Counted from the first letter of the stretch, positions 1-12,335 are shown. The stretch: 64,000 bases of DNA from Doryteuthis pealeii (GCA_023376005.1 CM042163.1:5170495-5234494), one strand, 5' to 3'. Notes: a model not told the origin generated them from the letters alone. Made by a program: numbers and translations.

Positions 1-429
1 AAGTACCGAAAATCGAAAAATAAAATGTAAAAAATAATAAATAATTAATTTTTGGAGATTTCTTTTACTCATTTCGATAATTATTTAATGGGCTATTATT
101 TTATAAAAGAAAAATTATACATCGATGTTTTTTTCTGCTTAAAAAGGGGGAGGGGGTACATTTCAATCGAGTTTTTCTTCAAAACTTATTACTTTTGGCG
201 CCTAAAATAAGGTTTGCATTAAGTAGATATTTATTTTAGAATCTAAAAAATAGAAGATTTTAAACTTAACATCAGGATTTTCATATTTTAAATGAATTTT
301 ATATATTAATTTTTTCATAGCAAAATACTAAATTAAAGTTTTGAAATAAAATAACTAATGCATTATAAAATTCATTAATTGATAAATCAATACTGAAAAT
401 TTCATTAAAATCGGATCATTACCTGATTT
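1..429. other. AT-rich non-coding stretch
   Basis: No gene seen. TTTGGCGCCTAAAATAAGG near 194 resembles AATAGGCGCCAACAATTTAGG near 40,486, so the dispersed repeat may extend here. Confidence 0.4.
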
Positions 430-850
430 TTGGTAAATTTTTTTTTCATCCCAAATGTTACGTTAAAATTTTAAACAAGCCATGAAAAACAGCCAAAATG
501 GCGTCGGCGAACAAAATTGACCAAAAACAAATACTTTTAAATCTTTTTTAAAAAAACTGCATATGTAATAATTTTTCTTTTTTAATGATGGTTATTATGG
601 TACTACTTATCGATTTAGACAAAGTTTAACCTTAAATAATAGATTTAATTATTCTTAATTCGCTTTTAAAACTCGTAGTATCCGATTTTTTTTTGCCTAT
701 GCCTAATGTATTAAAATTAAAAATAAATTACATATGTAATTTTTTTAAATTTTTTTTTTTTACTGATGCTCATTTGTTACTACTTTTCGTCTAAAACAAA
801 AAATTTGACCTTAAATAATTGATTAAATTAATTTTAATTCGTTTTTTTTT
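430..850 (+). repeat. Dispersed AT-rich repeat, two tandem units
   Basis: Units at about 555-665 and 730-845 share CATATGTAAT, the TTACTGATG/TTAATGATG region, GGTACTAC/TGTTACTAC and CCTTAAATAAT.GATT. The second unit matches 40,520-40,645 in inverse. Possibly the internal part of a large non-coding element. Confidence 0.6.
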
Positions 851-1431
851 TTAATAAAAACGAGCACACAAATTGGTAGTAACTAGATAAAACTGCTTTA
901 AAATGTGTCTTCCTCTTTGGCAGATTACAGTGATTAAAAGTCTCAGGATTAACATTTTATCTTTAGATGTTGTAATTCAATATTTCATTTCTGTTCATCA
1001 CATTAATTTTTCACCTTCCAGTTTGCATAAGATCTTTTACTTTCTCTAACAAAAAGGCAAAGTTAATTAAGTGACAAAAGTAAACTGATTTCAAATTATC
1101 TTTTCTTGTCAGTGATTATTTTACTTATAAAGTCCAGGATGTTCTGAATTGAATTCTCTCAACAAAACAATTATTTCCTTAATCAGGAGATTTCAGGCAG
1201 GGAGGGAAATCTGAAAAATAAAAAATGTTTTTATTTTCTCTTTTCATTGAAACTATTTGAGCAAAAGCTAAGTTTAAAAAATAGGAAGGGAAGTAACTCT
1301 TCCCAGAATTAAGTCCCTTACAATGAGGAAACATTTTATCTTAACATCAGGCATTTCTCCTCAAATTATTTTTTTTTTTAAAATCAATGTCATGTTTTTA
1401 TTAATATTATATGTTTATATCAATATCTATA
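851..1431. other. AT-rich non-coding stretch
   Basis: Nothing recognisable. Confidence 0.4.
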
Positions 1432-2087
1432 CTTACCTGTATAAATAATGCAATCATATCCATTTTAGTTTACCACCCGAGTATAAAAAGGTAAACAAAA
1501 TGAAATAAAAAAACGTAAGAAAAAAGCCTGAATCCAACTTTTTAAGGCACAAGTTAGCAGATTTACTGGTAGATCTATAGTGTGAACCAACAATTCCTTC
1601 CTCAATATTCTCATCTAGTCGAGAGGGGAAGCAGAATTGATCAAAGTATTCTTTATAATAATGAAATTTTATTGTGTACAGTGCTCAGGTGCACCACAAC
1701 TCATCAAAGTCTCATGTCAAGAACATGAACAGTTTACAGTAGTAATATGCATGTATGTGTGAGCGTATGTATGTGGAGAGTGGCATCAGGTATAGTGTCG
1801 GTGGACACAGGAATCATGGAAGCTTTGAAAGATTTAGAAGACTTATATTTTTGGTCATCAGAAGTTCTAAAATACCTAATTTTCCTTCTAGCCTGCCATT
1901 CTGAATAAACCTTTAAAAGAGAATTATTCCATTTCACAGTATGTGTCCTAGCAGTGGGATTCCCTGAATTTGGATTAATTTAAAAACACCTAATTTTTCT
2001 CCAAGCCAGCCATTCTAAATCCACTTGTTTAATACTCGGGTGGTAAACTAAAATGAGTATGATTGCATTAGTAATATAGGTAATGTA
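1432..2087. mobile_element. Foldback/MITE-like element with ~45-bp terminal inverted repeats
   Basis: The left terminus near 1447-1490 (AATGCAATCATATCC..TTTACCACCCGAGTA) is matched in inverse at about 2028-2071. The inside holds a minus-strand LINE 3'-end copy (1660-1860) and two related ~60-bp segments beginning near 1870 and 1990. No transposase is seen. It is probably a non-autonomous DNA element hit by later insertions. Confidence 0.6.
1655..1860 (-). mobile_element. LINE 3'-end fragment (110-bp-unit family)
   Basis: This is the inverse of the recurring 3' end seen at 13.0-13.3 kb: TTTATTGTGTACAGTGCTC, then the inverse of the GAGACTTTGATGAG block and the CCATGCTTCC coding remnant. It is nested inside the foldback element at 1432-2087. 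Confidence 0.75.
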
Positions 2088-2325
2088 GGCTGCATCTTTC
2101 AAAACTTCCATGCTTCCTGTAATTCGACAACATTATACCTGATATCCCCCTCTATATACATGCGCACACATACATGTATATTATTACTGTACCTTATTCA
2201 TGTTTCTGACATTAATACATTATTCTACGTACTATATGTGAGCCTTTGATTTGTGTTACACCTGAGCACTGTACCCAATAAATTTCATTATTATCATTAT
2301 TTCATATCTCTACCTTTCTCATTCA
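2085..2325 (+). mobile_element. LINE 3'-end fragment
   Basis: Plus-strand copy from GCTGCATCTTTCAAAAC through GCACTGTACCCAATAAATTTC to a short ATT/ATC tail. It carries the same coding remnant and 3' UTR as the copy at 12,930-13,330. Confidence 0.75.
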
Positions 2326-2689
2326 CTCTTATGTATTCAATAATAAAAAATTTTTAATTTCCCCACCAGAAAAAGTTGAGTAAACAAAAATCTTTAGCGG
2401 ACATTTTACTCAAGTGATCTATCGACTGACATAAAAAAAACTATCTTTTGTTTTTCAAATTCTGAAGTATCTATATATGAATACTCATGTTCCTTAATTG
2501 TACGAGTGTTATCATCTTGCAACCCCCTCTGGTTAAAAATGAGACCATCTAAATCATCCAAGATGAAATGCAAAAATGTAAATCCTTAAAGATGAGAAAT
2601 GGAAAACATGAAAGACTAAAGAATGCAACAGTCAAAATGGGATAAACACAACAAAGACAAAAAGATGCTCTTCACAAAATTCTGTCTAC

Positions 2690-2755
2690 TGGGGAGGATA
2701 CTGAACTGCATCTGATGGTGAGGTTGCACTTCTGACCTTTAGAGAGTCTGGATTA
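2690..2755 (+). repeat. Fragment of the dispersed family also at 4.06 and 34.8 kb
   Basis: ACTGAACTGCATCTGATGG..GAGGTTGCACTTCTG resembles the middle of the repeats at 4,055-4,380 and 34,790-35,205. It directly abuts the LINE tail that starts near 2765. Confidence 0.45.
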
Positions 2756-2764
2756 ACCAAGATC

Positions 2765-3900
2765 AACAACACGTGACTTTCGGAAACATTTTTTCACGCT
2801 CAGAGTTGCAGAGACATGGAATAAACTGCCTGCGTCTGTTGTAGGCTGCCGACACTATACCTGATGCCACTCTCCACATACATATGCACACACATACATG
2901 CATATTACTACTGTAAACTGTTCATGTTCCTGACACTAATACATTATTCTGTGTACTTGATATGAGACTTTGATGAGTTGTTGTGCACCTGAGCATTGTA
3001 CACATACATGTATATTATTACTGTATGCTATTCATGTTCCTGACACTAATACATTATTCTAGTACTAGACATGAGACTTTGATGAGTTGTGGTGCACCTG
3101 AGCACTGTACACATACATGTATATTTATTACTGTATGCTATTCATGTTCCTAACACTAATACATATTCTGTGTACTAAACATGAGACTTTGATGAGTTGT
3201 GGTGCACCTGAGCACTGTACACATACATGTATACTATACTGTATGCTATTCATGTTCCTAACACTAATACATTATGACATGAGACTTTGATGAGTTCTGG
3301 TGCACCTAAGCACTGTACACTACAGACACTAATACATTATTCTATGTACTAGACATGAGACTTTGATGACTGACTGACACATACATGTATATTATTACTG
3401 TATGCTATTCATGTTCCTAACACTAATACATTATTCTGTGTACTAAACATGAGACTTTGATGATGCACCTGAGCACTGTAACATACATGTATACTATTAC
3501 TGTATGCTATTCATGTTCCTAACACTAATACATTATTCTGTGTCCTGACATGAGACTTTGATGAGTTCTTGCACCTAAGCACTGTACACATACATGACTG
3601 TATGCTATTCATGTTTACACTAATACATTATTCTGTGTTGAGACTTTGATGAGTTGTGCACCTGAGCACTGTACACATACATGTATATTATTACTGTATG
3701 CTATTCATGTTCCTAACACTAATACATTATTCTGTGTACTTGACATGAGACTTTGATGAGTTCTGGTGCACCTAAGCACTGTACACATACATGTATATTA
3801 TTACTGTATGCTATTCATGTTCCTGACACTAATACATTATTCTGCACCTGAGCACTGTACACAATAAATTTCATCATCATCATCAAAAAAAAAAAAAAAA
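2765..3900 (+). mobile_element. LINE 3' end with about ten tandem copies of its 3'-UTR unit
   Basis: It begins with the RT C-terminal coding remnant (GACTTTCGGAAACATTTTTT, TGGAATAAACTGCCTG, GTAGGCTGCCG). About ten head-to-tail units follow, each running from ACACTAATACATTATTC through GAGACTTTGATGAG and GCACCTGAGCACTGTACAC. Full units are close to 110 bp and several carry clean internal deletions. It ends in AATAAATTTCATCATCATC and a poly(A) of about 30, the mark of a retrotransposed 3' end. Confidence 0.8.
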
Positions 3901-4054
3901 AAAAAAAAAATGTAATTTACTCTGGATTAGTTGGACACATAGTGCATTAGATATAAAGGTTAAGTTAATAAAGTTAATGATTCATCCAGCACTAGGCAAG
4001 GGGTTAACCACAGCTATATTGTTAAAAAAAATAAAATGTGCTGAAGTTAAAATA

Positions 4055-4380
4055 GGTTCTATCACCTCGGATTGTTAGATAAGTAGCCCCATTATCACCA
4101 TGTCCTGGGTATGATGTTAAACTGCATATTATGGTGAAGTTCTAATTTTGGAGCCCTTGCAAGTGTGGGTGGAGTACCCCTTTATTGCCATTACTCACAG
4201 GTCCACTTTGACCCTGAGTGGTAGTACCTGTTAGTGTCCCATCTACAGGTTTAAGAAAAATTGACTTTTAAAAAAGTGTTGAATACCCATCAAGAATGAA
4301 CAAAACAAAACTTATTTGGTATAAAATAACCCAATAAGGGTTGACATGCCGTAAAATCCAACCAACCAAACATTATCACC
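4055..4380 (+). repeat. Unclassified dispersed repeat, ~320 bp
   Basis: It shares its order of blocks with 34,790-35,205 and, in inverse, 35,515-35,925: GGGTATGATGTTAAACTGC, then GTGAGGTT-like, then GTGGTAGTACCTGTTAG, then GTCCCATCT, then ACCCATCAAGAATGA, then AACCCAATAAGGGTTGACA. No coding capacity. It is probably a SINE-like or MITE family; I could not find a clear tRNA head. Confidence 0.55.
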
Positions 4381-4834
4381 ATTGACAAGACTTTATTTTT
4401 GCCATAATCCAATCACTTACATTTCTATATTTTGTCTTTTAGATAATTTCAATAAATAAATAAAAAATAAAGCAATAAACTATTTGATTAACAATCAAGA
4501 CATAAATGATTTGCTAATCACTTGTAAAATCTAAAAATTATCTTTATATTAATACTCATATTCCTTAATTGCAACACCCTCTGGTTAAAAATGAGACTGT
4601 CCAAATCATTCATGATAAAATGCAAAAATATTTTTAAAATTTATTTCTTATGAGTGTTGTCATCTCAGTTAGATAATGGCCCATTCCGTTTTTATTTCAA
4701 AGAAAGAAATGGGAGAAAAAAAGACATGCTACACAAAAAAAAATATATATGAAGAAAAGAAAGAACATAATGAAAAGATGAAAAGAAGGAAAGAAAGAAA
4801 GAAAGAGTGAGATAGAGTTAAATCATGATTACTT

Positions 4835-5075
4835 TTTATATATTGAACTATTTAGTAATAGCTCTTAAGTAAACATATGAAATGTTGTGTGATATATCTA
4901 GTAATAGCTCTTAAGTAAAGATATCAAATGTTGTAATAATTAAATCATCATACTGTGATATATCCACAGGTCCTGCTAGAGAAGTGTTTAGTAATAGCTC
5001 TTAAGTAAACATATCAAATGTTGTAATAATTAAATCATCATACTGTGATATATCCACAGGTCCTGCTAATATAAA
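4835..5075. repeat. Short tandem array, ~95-120-bp unit, 2.5 copies
   Basis: TAGTAATAGCTCTTAAGTAA occurs three times (about 4853, 4901, 4991). Two of the units extend through AATTAAATCATCATACTG to CCACAGGTCCTGCTA. Confidence 0.8.
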
Positions 5076-5254
5076 CATATTTCAAATGTGCATTTGATAT
5101 TACTTCTTACTAATTTCTCTGATTATTTTACTAATTTACATTTAGTTTTTTACTATTAAAAAACAATCAGTAAATTAGGTTTATTAATTATTGTGAATTT
5201 TTTTATATTTGACGCTAATTTGAATTTTACCTTAAAAAAAACAAACCCTGACTT

Positions 5255-5515
5255 GCGTATTTTAATGAAATGGTTTTGTTTATTGGGTTCATTTCATTTA
5301 AGATTTTTTCTTAAAAGAACCACAGGTCCTGCTAGTATAATAATATTTGTTATCTTATATTAATCCAATCACTAATAATTAAATTATCATACTGTGAGTA
5401 ATGATTTACCTATTTTAATGAAGTGTTTTTGTTTTGATTTCATTTAAGAGTTTTTCTTAAAAGAACTACAGGTCCTGCTAGTATAATAATATTTGTTATC
5501 TTATATTAATCCAAT
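5255..5515. repeat. Two-copy tandem duplication, ~140-bp unit
   Basis: TATTTTAATGAA..GTTTTTGTTT..TTTAAGA..TTTTTCTTAAAAGAAC..ACAGGTCCTGCTAGTATAATA is repeated at about 5258 and 5410. The shared CACAGGTCCTGCTA motif links it to the array at 4835-5075. Confidence 0.75.
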
Positions 5516-5857
5516 CATTTACAACTTTTATTTACAGATCAGATATTGATTAACTAAAATCATGTCTTTAATAGATTTATATATTTAATTAAGATTTCAA
5601 CACTTACAGATACTCCACTGATCCTAAGCAAATATGCTGAATAAGCAACACTTTGATTCTAGACAATATGCACAGATACTACACTCTGATCCTAAGCAAA
5701 AGTTAAATGAACAAAGAAAGAAAAAAAAATGGAATGTCACAATTCATTATAATGGATAAATGGATAATATTTATCTAAAGTTAACAAAATCACTCAAAAA
5801 ATTGGTTTCATAATGAAATATTGATTTTCTATAATCGTGTTTTTCAGACTGCTTGAT

Positions 5858-5884
5858 TTTTGAGAGAGAGAGAGGGGGAGAGGC

Positions 5885-5929
<45 letters not shown>

Positions 5930-5930
5930 G
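5858..5930. repeat. (AG)n/(GATA)n microsatellite
   Basis: An AG-rich run is followed by about 11 GATA units. Confidence 0.95.
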
Positions 5931-5939
5931 CATTGTTAA

Positions 5940-7150
5940 TCAAACTTAAGCAGATTCTAAATTTTGTAGTTCTTGCTGTAAACTTGAATTCAGCAATAAA
6001 AAAAATGTTCCAATTTAGAGTATAATAATATTCAGAATGAATATAAATTATAAAATGAAAAAATACAATAGTCAACCAGAATATCTACATAAAATATTCA
6101 AAACTCAAAATATTCTTCTGTTTGGTCAGCTAATCTGAAATCTCTAAAATGGCACCCAAAAATAAAAGCTATCAAATGATTTGTGCTTATCAATAAATAC
6201 ACAAGTAGAAAGAGAAGAAGAAATGATAGAACCACACAGAAATCTACACATTCCACACATCTATATGCATAGACAACACACACACATACACACACATAAA
6301 ACAGTAAGTGATTTCATCTGGCAGCAAGGGTAAAAGGAGGAGGAGGAAGAGGGGAGGAAGGGGAGGAGAAGATTAATGTGTGCGTGTGTGTGTGTGAGAG
6401 GCTTCCAATTCTGTAAGGTAGTCAGACTGGCAATGTGTGACTCACTCGCTAGATAAGTTGCCACTTGATACACACAGCCTGTTCACCCTCTTACCAATTC
6501 AGCATTGCTGCTGTTCTATGGCTGACTGGTAGATCTTCTCAAAAAACCAACTCTTCCTGCCACTCCTGCCACTGCAAATAGATTACAGCAGGCAGACATT
6601 CAGACTGCTAGATAGACGAGCTTTTTCTCAGCAGAAATGGAAGCTCAGAGAATCTATCATCATTTTGAATTTACAAAACAATAATCATTTGCTATGAATC
6701 CAAAATAATAGAGATTCTTCATTGTCTCTTTCTTTCTCTTTTTTTTTTAATAAATTCTTTGGAAATAAATTTTTTTTTAAAAAATCTATTATCTTGAAAC
6801 TGCTATCTTTATAAAGTTTATCAAACAAGAAAAATGGTTGGCAAAGTTCATTTCAATCATTTAAAAAAAAATAAAAATAAAAATTTCCTATTTTTCATTT
6901 AATTTCTTTATTAAACTAAAACTAAAAATATTTTTTAGATTTTAATATTATATGTTGGAAACGTTGCGGGACACAAAAGAAATCCTTCTACTAATTCGAA
7001 TGAGTTCCATTTTAAGAAATCTCAAATATTTTTCATTGTTACAATCATTTTTATTTTCAAATAATCATATTCACCAGATTTAAAGTTAAATTGCAAAAAA
7101 TAATCAAGGAAACTTCAAACTCAATTCTTATAGTTATTTACTAAGATTAG
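5940..7150. other. AT-rich non-coding stretch
   Basis: No gene or repeat family was recognised. It includes CA/TG-rich patches at 6265-6300 and 6370-6400 and a GGA-rich block near 6335-6370. Confidence 0.5.
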
Positions 7151-7154
7151 CTTA

Positions 7155-7250
7155 GATGTGGCACAAAGCCAGAAGTATGAGGCACCCAGTGAGAATCAAA
7201 CTCACAAAAATGGTTTGCTAATCTAGATTGCTAACTCACTTCTTATATCC
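7155..7250 (-). mobile_element. tRNA-derived SINE fragment
   Basis: On minus: AGTGAGTTAGCAATC.., then a B-box-like GAGTTTGATTCTCACTGGG and the CATACTTCTGGCTTTG body. It is similar to the plus-strand copy at 9253-9340. Confidence 0.55.
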
Positions 7251-7954
7251 CCCATATTAATCATATCACCCAAAAAACAAAAACAAAAAAATGCTATCTT
7301 TAACTTATTTCAATTTTAGGCAAGTTAACAAAAAAGATAAACCCATCAGCAACATTTTTAGCAATTATCCTTTTTTTAAAGAAATTATCAACATTTATAG
7401 CAAACTACCTTAAAAAAAAAAATTTAAAAAAATCAACATTTATAGCAACTATCTTTTTTTAATAGAAATTATCAACATGAATAAATAAAGTTTATCTGGT
7501 TTAATGAAGAAAGATTTCTTAATTTGTCCTTGTTTGAAAATAAGACCAATTAATTTTGTCAGACTAAAATGAATAAAGCAGATTCTTTCTCATTCATTTT
7601 CTCTAAATAAATTGATGTGAATTTCATGTTGATAATTAAAACAAAAGAAAGAATAAATGATATGGTGTGAAATTATTATTTTTTTTTTTAAAGAGAATTT
7701 TTCAAAAATCTCACTGACATCATTTTTTTTTTTAAAGATAAAAATGTTAATTTTCCATGTCAAGTGCCCCCCTCCCCCAATTCACAGAGAATGATGATTG
7801 ATGCAAGTAAAAGAAAATTAGAATGAAATGATCAATTAAAATCCCATTTCTAATAAACCAATTAATCTCACAACACTGAACAACATTCTCAGATAAATTG
7901 ACATTTTTCAATTAAATATTTCTCTAAAAATTAAATAAAAATCTATAATATTTG

Positions 7955-8218
7955 TCTGAATTTTTTAGATGAGGGTTGATAATTTGTATTATTTAGATTT
8001 TTCAGACTGTTGTCCTTATCGTTATTGTTATATACATGGCATTCAGAATAATGAAAACAATTTACTCTAATAGATTAAATAAAGGGTTCGGTTTGAAATT
8101 CCTAAAAGGTTCCCAAGTTCAACAAGAAACAATTAAAGAATGATGGAGGGCACATTCATTAAAACATTCTGTATCTAACAAATAAAAATGAAGACAACAG
8201 TCCAAAAATTCTAAACAA
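7955..8218. mobile_element. Decayed Penelope-like / foldback terminus
   Basis: 7957-8045 is the inverse, and 8090-8215 the direct, version of the sequence around 10,885-11,030 (AATAATACAAATTATC, AGG.GGACAATAGTC, ATAAGGTTCCC). The two segments thus form an inverted pair around a short spacer. Inverted terminal pieces of this kind are known from Penelope-like retroelements. No coding part is seen. Confidence 0.45.
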
Positions 8219-8439
8219 TACAAAAAAATCTATACATTTATGATTTTTAGAAAATATATTAAAATATCCTTAAGAGTTTCATAGTTATTTCTTGTTTTAC
8301 TTCTAAACTAATCACAACTTTTCTGTTTATTAATTTTGAAGTTATTTTAAGAATAAGAAAAAAACAAAAAAAAAAAAACAACCTTATTCGCACTGAAAAA
8401 GTTTGAAAACATTTGATTGCATTTTTGTTGGAGATTATC

Positions 8440-9010
8440 TAAATCTGATTGATCCTTAATCTCACATGATTTTTGGAAACATTTTTTCAGTTGCCAAGGC
8501 ATGAAATAAGCCGCCTGCGTGCGTTGTGGGCTGCCGAAACTCTGCATCTTTCAAAGTCTCCATGCTTCCTGTAGTTCGCCAACACTAATACATTATTCTA
8601 TGTACTTGACATGAGACTTTGATGAGTTGTGGTGCACCTGAGCACTGTACACATACATGTATATTATTACTGTATGCTATTCATGTTTCTGACACTAATA
8701 CATTATTCTATGTACTTGACATGAGACTTTGATGAGTTGTGGTGCACCTGAGCACTGTACACATACATGTATATTATTACTGTATGCTATTCATGTTCCT
8801 GATACTAATACATTATTCTATGTACTAGACATGAGACTTTGATGAATTGTGGTGCACCTGAGCACTGTACACATACATGTATATTATTACTGTATGCTAT
8901 TCATGTTCCTTATACTAATACATTATTCTATGTACTAGACATGAGACTTTGATGAGTTGTGGTGCACCTGAGCACTGTACACAATGAATTTCATTGTTAT
9001 TATTATCAAT
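8440..9010 (+). mobile_element. LINE 3' end with four 110-bp tandem units
   Basis: An RT C-terminal coding remnant (TTTGGAAACATTTTTTCAG, GGGCTGCCGAAAC, TCCATGCTTCCTG) is followed by four regular units starting at about 8583, 8693, 8803 and 8913. It ends GTACACAATGAATTTCATTG plus an ATT-rich tail. The exact 110-bp period is visible from repeated CACTAATACATTATTCTATG. Confidence 0.85.
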
Positions 9011-9211
9011 GATTTCAATGTTAATATTTTTGTCAATAAAAAGACAATCACAAAGTTTAACAATTCAAATTATAAAGCAAAAACTGTTCTATAATGCAAT
9101 GACTTATTTCTATATTTATTTCCATCTAAAATCCAATTTCTAATATTTTGTCCATAGGAAGGAATAGGTTAATAATTTTGATGAAATTCAAACCAATTAC
9201 AAATCTGGGAT

Positions 9212-9215
<4 letters not shown>

Positions 9216-9250
<35 letters not shown>
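9216..9250. repeat. (TA)n microsatellite
   Basis: Perfect AT dinucleotides. Confidence 0.95.
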
Positions 9251-9252
<2 letters not shown>

Positions 9253-9345
9253 GGTATAATGTATAGTAAGCTAGGCTAGTAAGCCATTATTAGTGAGTTT
9301 GATTCTCACTGAGTGCCCTATACTTCTGACTTTATGCTAAACAAA
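9253..9345 (+). mobile_element. tRNA-derived SINE fragment
   Basis: AGCTAGGCTAGTAAGCCATT is followed by a B-box-like GAGTTTGATTCTCACTGAG and TACTTCTGACTTTATG. It is the same family as 7155-7250 and, more weakly, 52,765-52,830. Confidence 0.55.
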
Positions 9346-9369
9346 GTTTTAGTAAATGGCAACTGTATA

Positions 9370-10840
9370 GATATGTACAGACATCTTTCAGTATTTCACT
9401 ATCATTTCTTGATTATTTACTAATTTTGAAGTTATTCTAGGAAAAAGAAAACTTATTGACTTATACAGGAAGGAATCGGTTAATAATTTTGATAAAATTC
9501 AAACCAATTACAAAACAGAGATGAACTGGATAGGTATACACCAACATTTTTTTCCTAGCAAAAACTGATCTATAATGTAATGAGTTTCATTCTACATTTA
9601 TCTACTACTAAAATCCAGTCTTTAATGATGCACTTGCTTTTAAGTTTATTACTGTTCATCAGCAGAAATGATTAAATAAAAATCATGCTGAAGAGAAAAT
9701 TGAGGAAAATAAATAAATAAAAACTTTAAGTAAAACCTTGATAAAATTGAGGAAAAAAAAACTTTAAGTAAAACTTTGATAGATAATCAGAAAGATAAAA
9801 GTGTAAAAACCACAGTCAGATATAAAAGAAATTAAAATAACTAAAAGTTTCTGCATACAGAAAAGTAAAAATCTAAAACCTTATGTCGTTGATAATCAAA
9901 TCTATAAAATGACATTTGTCTATAAACTCACAACAATTGAAATAAGAAAACTAAATATAAAATTGAAAGCAAACTTAGAATTACCAAACATTTCAAAGTG
10001 AATTCTTGTCATTAAATAATAATTCTTTTTTTTTTTCCTCTCTTGATAAAAGTTTTGATTTCATAAATTAGCAATTAATTCTTCGATTTAATAATTTGTG
10101 ATAAAAACCAATGAATATTTTTTAAGTAGAAAAACTTTTTTTTAGATCTTCATGAAACTTTTATAGATTTAATTCTCTCCCTTCCATTGTTTGTCAGGAT
10201 TCAGAAATTCTCTTAGTAATGGTGAAGTTTTAAAATCTACAATACAAAAATTCCAAGTAGATTTTAGAAACCAATATTTTTTGTTGATAGACTTTTTACT
10301 TAAAAAAATAAGATGTAATAATTGTCATATCTTTTTAAAAAGGCACTTATAGAATTTCTCCACTTCAAAATTTGCTTATTAAGCAATAAATTGTAAAAAA
10401 ATCAATAGTAGATTTTTTCATTCACATTTAAGAAAATAAATAAAAGAACTTTAAAATATTGAGTTAATCTAAGGAAAATGAATAGTGTACTTTTATTATG
10501 ATAAAACAGAGCTTAGGTTTTCTTTCTAAAAAAAAAGAAAAGAAAAATTGATTGGACAATTCTAATAAAAAAAAAAAGAAAACAATTTTTAATAACTTCT
10601 AAGGACATCGAAATTTGATTAACAGATCAAATCAGTTAATAGGATTATATAAATAAATACTAAAATAATAACAAAATCAGACACTTTCTTGTTTGTCAGT
10701 TAAATAAAATGATGTTATTCAGAATCACTTATCCTTTAAGTATTTGCTAGAAATAAATTATATTTTTAATTGGCCTTAAATCAATCTGGCACAAGGCCAT
10801 GTAAGAAGAGATTTCAATAAGGATGATTTATCATCAAATA
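9370..10840. other. AT-rich non-coding stretch
   Basis: No gene or recognisable element was seen. A short near-duplicate (AAACTTTAAGTAAAAC..TTGATA) occurs at 9720-9785. Confidence 0.5.
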
Positions 10841-10847
10841 CAACAAA

Positions 10848-11030
10848 TTTAGATTATTTGGACAATTGTCCTCATCTTTATTATAAGGTTCCCTAGTCCA
10901 ACAAGGAATACCCGAAGAAGGCCAGAGGGTACATCAGCCAAAACGTTGTGTACATAACAATAAAGAGGAGGACAATAGTCTGAATAATACAAATTATCAA
11001 GACTCATCTAAAAAAATTCAGATAAATTTA
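10848..11030 (+). mobile_element. Decayed Penelope-like terminus with hammerhead-like core
   Basis: Inverted arms (ACAATTGTCCTCATCTTTATT near 10862 and AATAAAGAGGAGGACAATAG near 10,959) flank CCGAAGA (10912-10918), a GGCC..GGCC-type stem and AAAACGTT. This resembles a hammerhead core (CUGANGA, stem II, GAAAC, GUH) with two expected bases changed (U4 to C, G12 to A), so it is presumably inactive. The second copy is at 7955-8218. Confidence 0.45.
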
Positions 11031-11039
11031 TTGTTGTCT

Positions 11040-12190
11040 ACAAAAAGTATTTTGCATAAATTGACACTTGGTTTTTTTTTTTTAGGGGGGGGGGTTGTAA
11101 AAAGCATATCCTGTATTTGGCAACCTATAAAAATGTAGAATTTTACAAAGGTATTAAAATAATTTTTAAAAAAAGAAGCCAAAAACAACATTTTTATAGT
11201 GTGAATCTCTCTCTCACAAATACACATCTGAATCTAGATACAAAATATATATTGTATCTACCAATTCTTATAAACCAGAAAAGGTAACTGAAAAAATGTT
11301 GAATCATACTTAATAACCAAAATGGTGTTTGGGTATAAAATGGGGGATTCATTTTGTACTATGATAGAATTATAAACTAATCCCTTATTTTTTTTTTTAG
11401 GTCTTAGTAGATTCTCTACATAGACAAGAAAAGATTCAAATACATTTGCTGACAAACACATTTGACAAGCTGCATTTTTTTGCAAGTTGTACAAATCAAA
11501 TTCTTGAGGTTCAACCTCTTTTCTGTAAAAATACATTTTTTAAAAATAATTATGAATGTAAAAAAACATTTTGCATAATAACTGAAATACTTCCTTTATG
11601 TTATCAATGAAAAATTCTTAATCACTTCAATTTGCTTCAGAAATGTTTTCAAATTGTATGAAAGTTTTTTTATTTTTTTATTCTCTTAATGATGATTTCT
11701 ATCATTCGGGTCTATTGGCTTTAATTCTGAAACATTTTATCAAAGAGAGAAAGTAAATTTTTAATACCAATAAAATCATGACTACTACGTACAATGGTAT
11801 TTAATGAATTTGATTTCTAAAAATCTTTTCATAATCCAAATTACATTTACAGTAAAAGAATAGAAACAAATGCTCAATATTTTATCTCTTTCCACAAAGA
11901 AACTTAAAGTATGCATTCTATGAAATACAATCTGAAGTAGCCATCTACATGGGGATAAAAGTTAACACTATGATCTTAAAAATTTGGAAAAATTAACTCT
12001 AAAATGAATTTTGCTCTTGAACAATGCTGATTTATTGAAAATAAATTTAAATATGCCGCAATGTGTCTACAATTTTTCAGAATTCTAGTTTCACATAACT
12101 TGGACAATACAAAAAACATTTATCACATCATTTATATATAAAGGGCACTTGGTATGTATATATATACATCTATGTCTTGATTAAACTATG
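11040..12190. other. AT-rich non-coding stretch
   Basis: No gene seen. The minus-strand frames of 69 and 92 codons here have low-complexity, A/T-driven composition and no recognisable domain. Confidence 0.5.
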
Positions 12191-12208
12191 AAAATAAAAC
12201 AATTAACA

Positions 12209-12209
12209 A

Positions 12210-12254
<45 letters not shown>

Positions 12255-12285
12255 GTATCACCAGTTCTTACTTTTTGCACAAAAA

Positions 12286-12335
<50 letters not shown>
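12209..12335. repeat. Two (TA)n tracts flanking a short spacer
   Basis: Pure TA runs at about 12211-12251 and 12289-12333. Confidence 0.95.

Noticed and set aside
2930..3860. CRISPR-like regular repeats
   Set aside because: The units are contiguous 110-bp tandem copies without unique spacers, belong to a LINE 3' UTR, and the DNA is eukaryotic.
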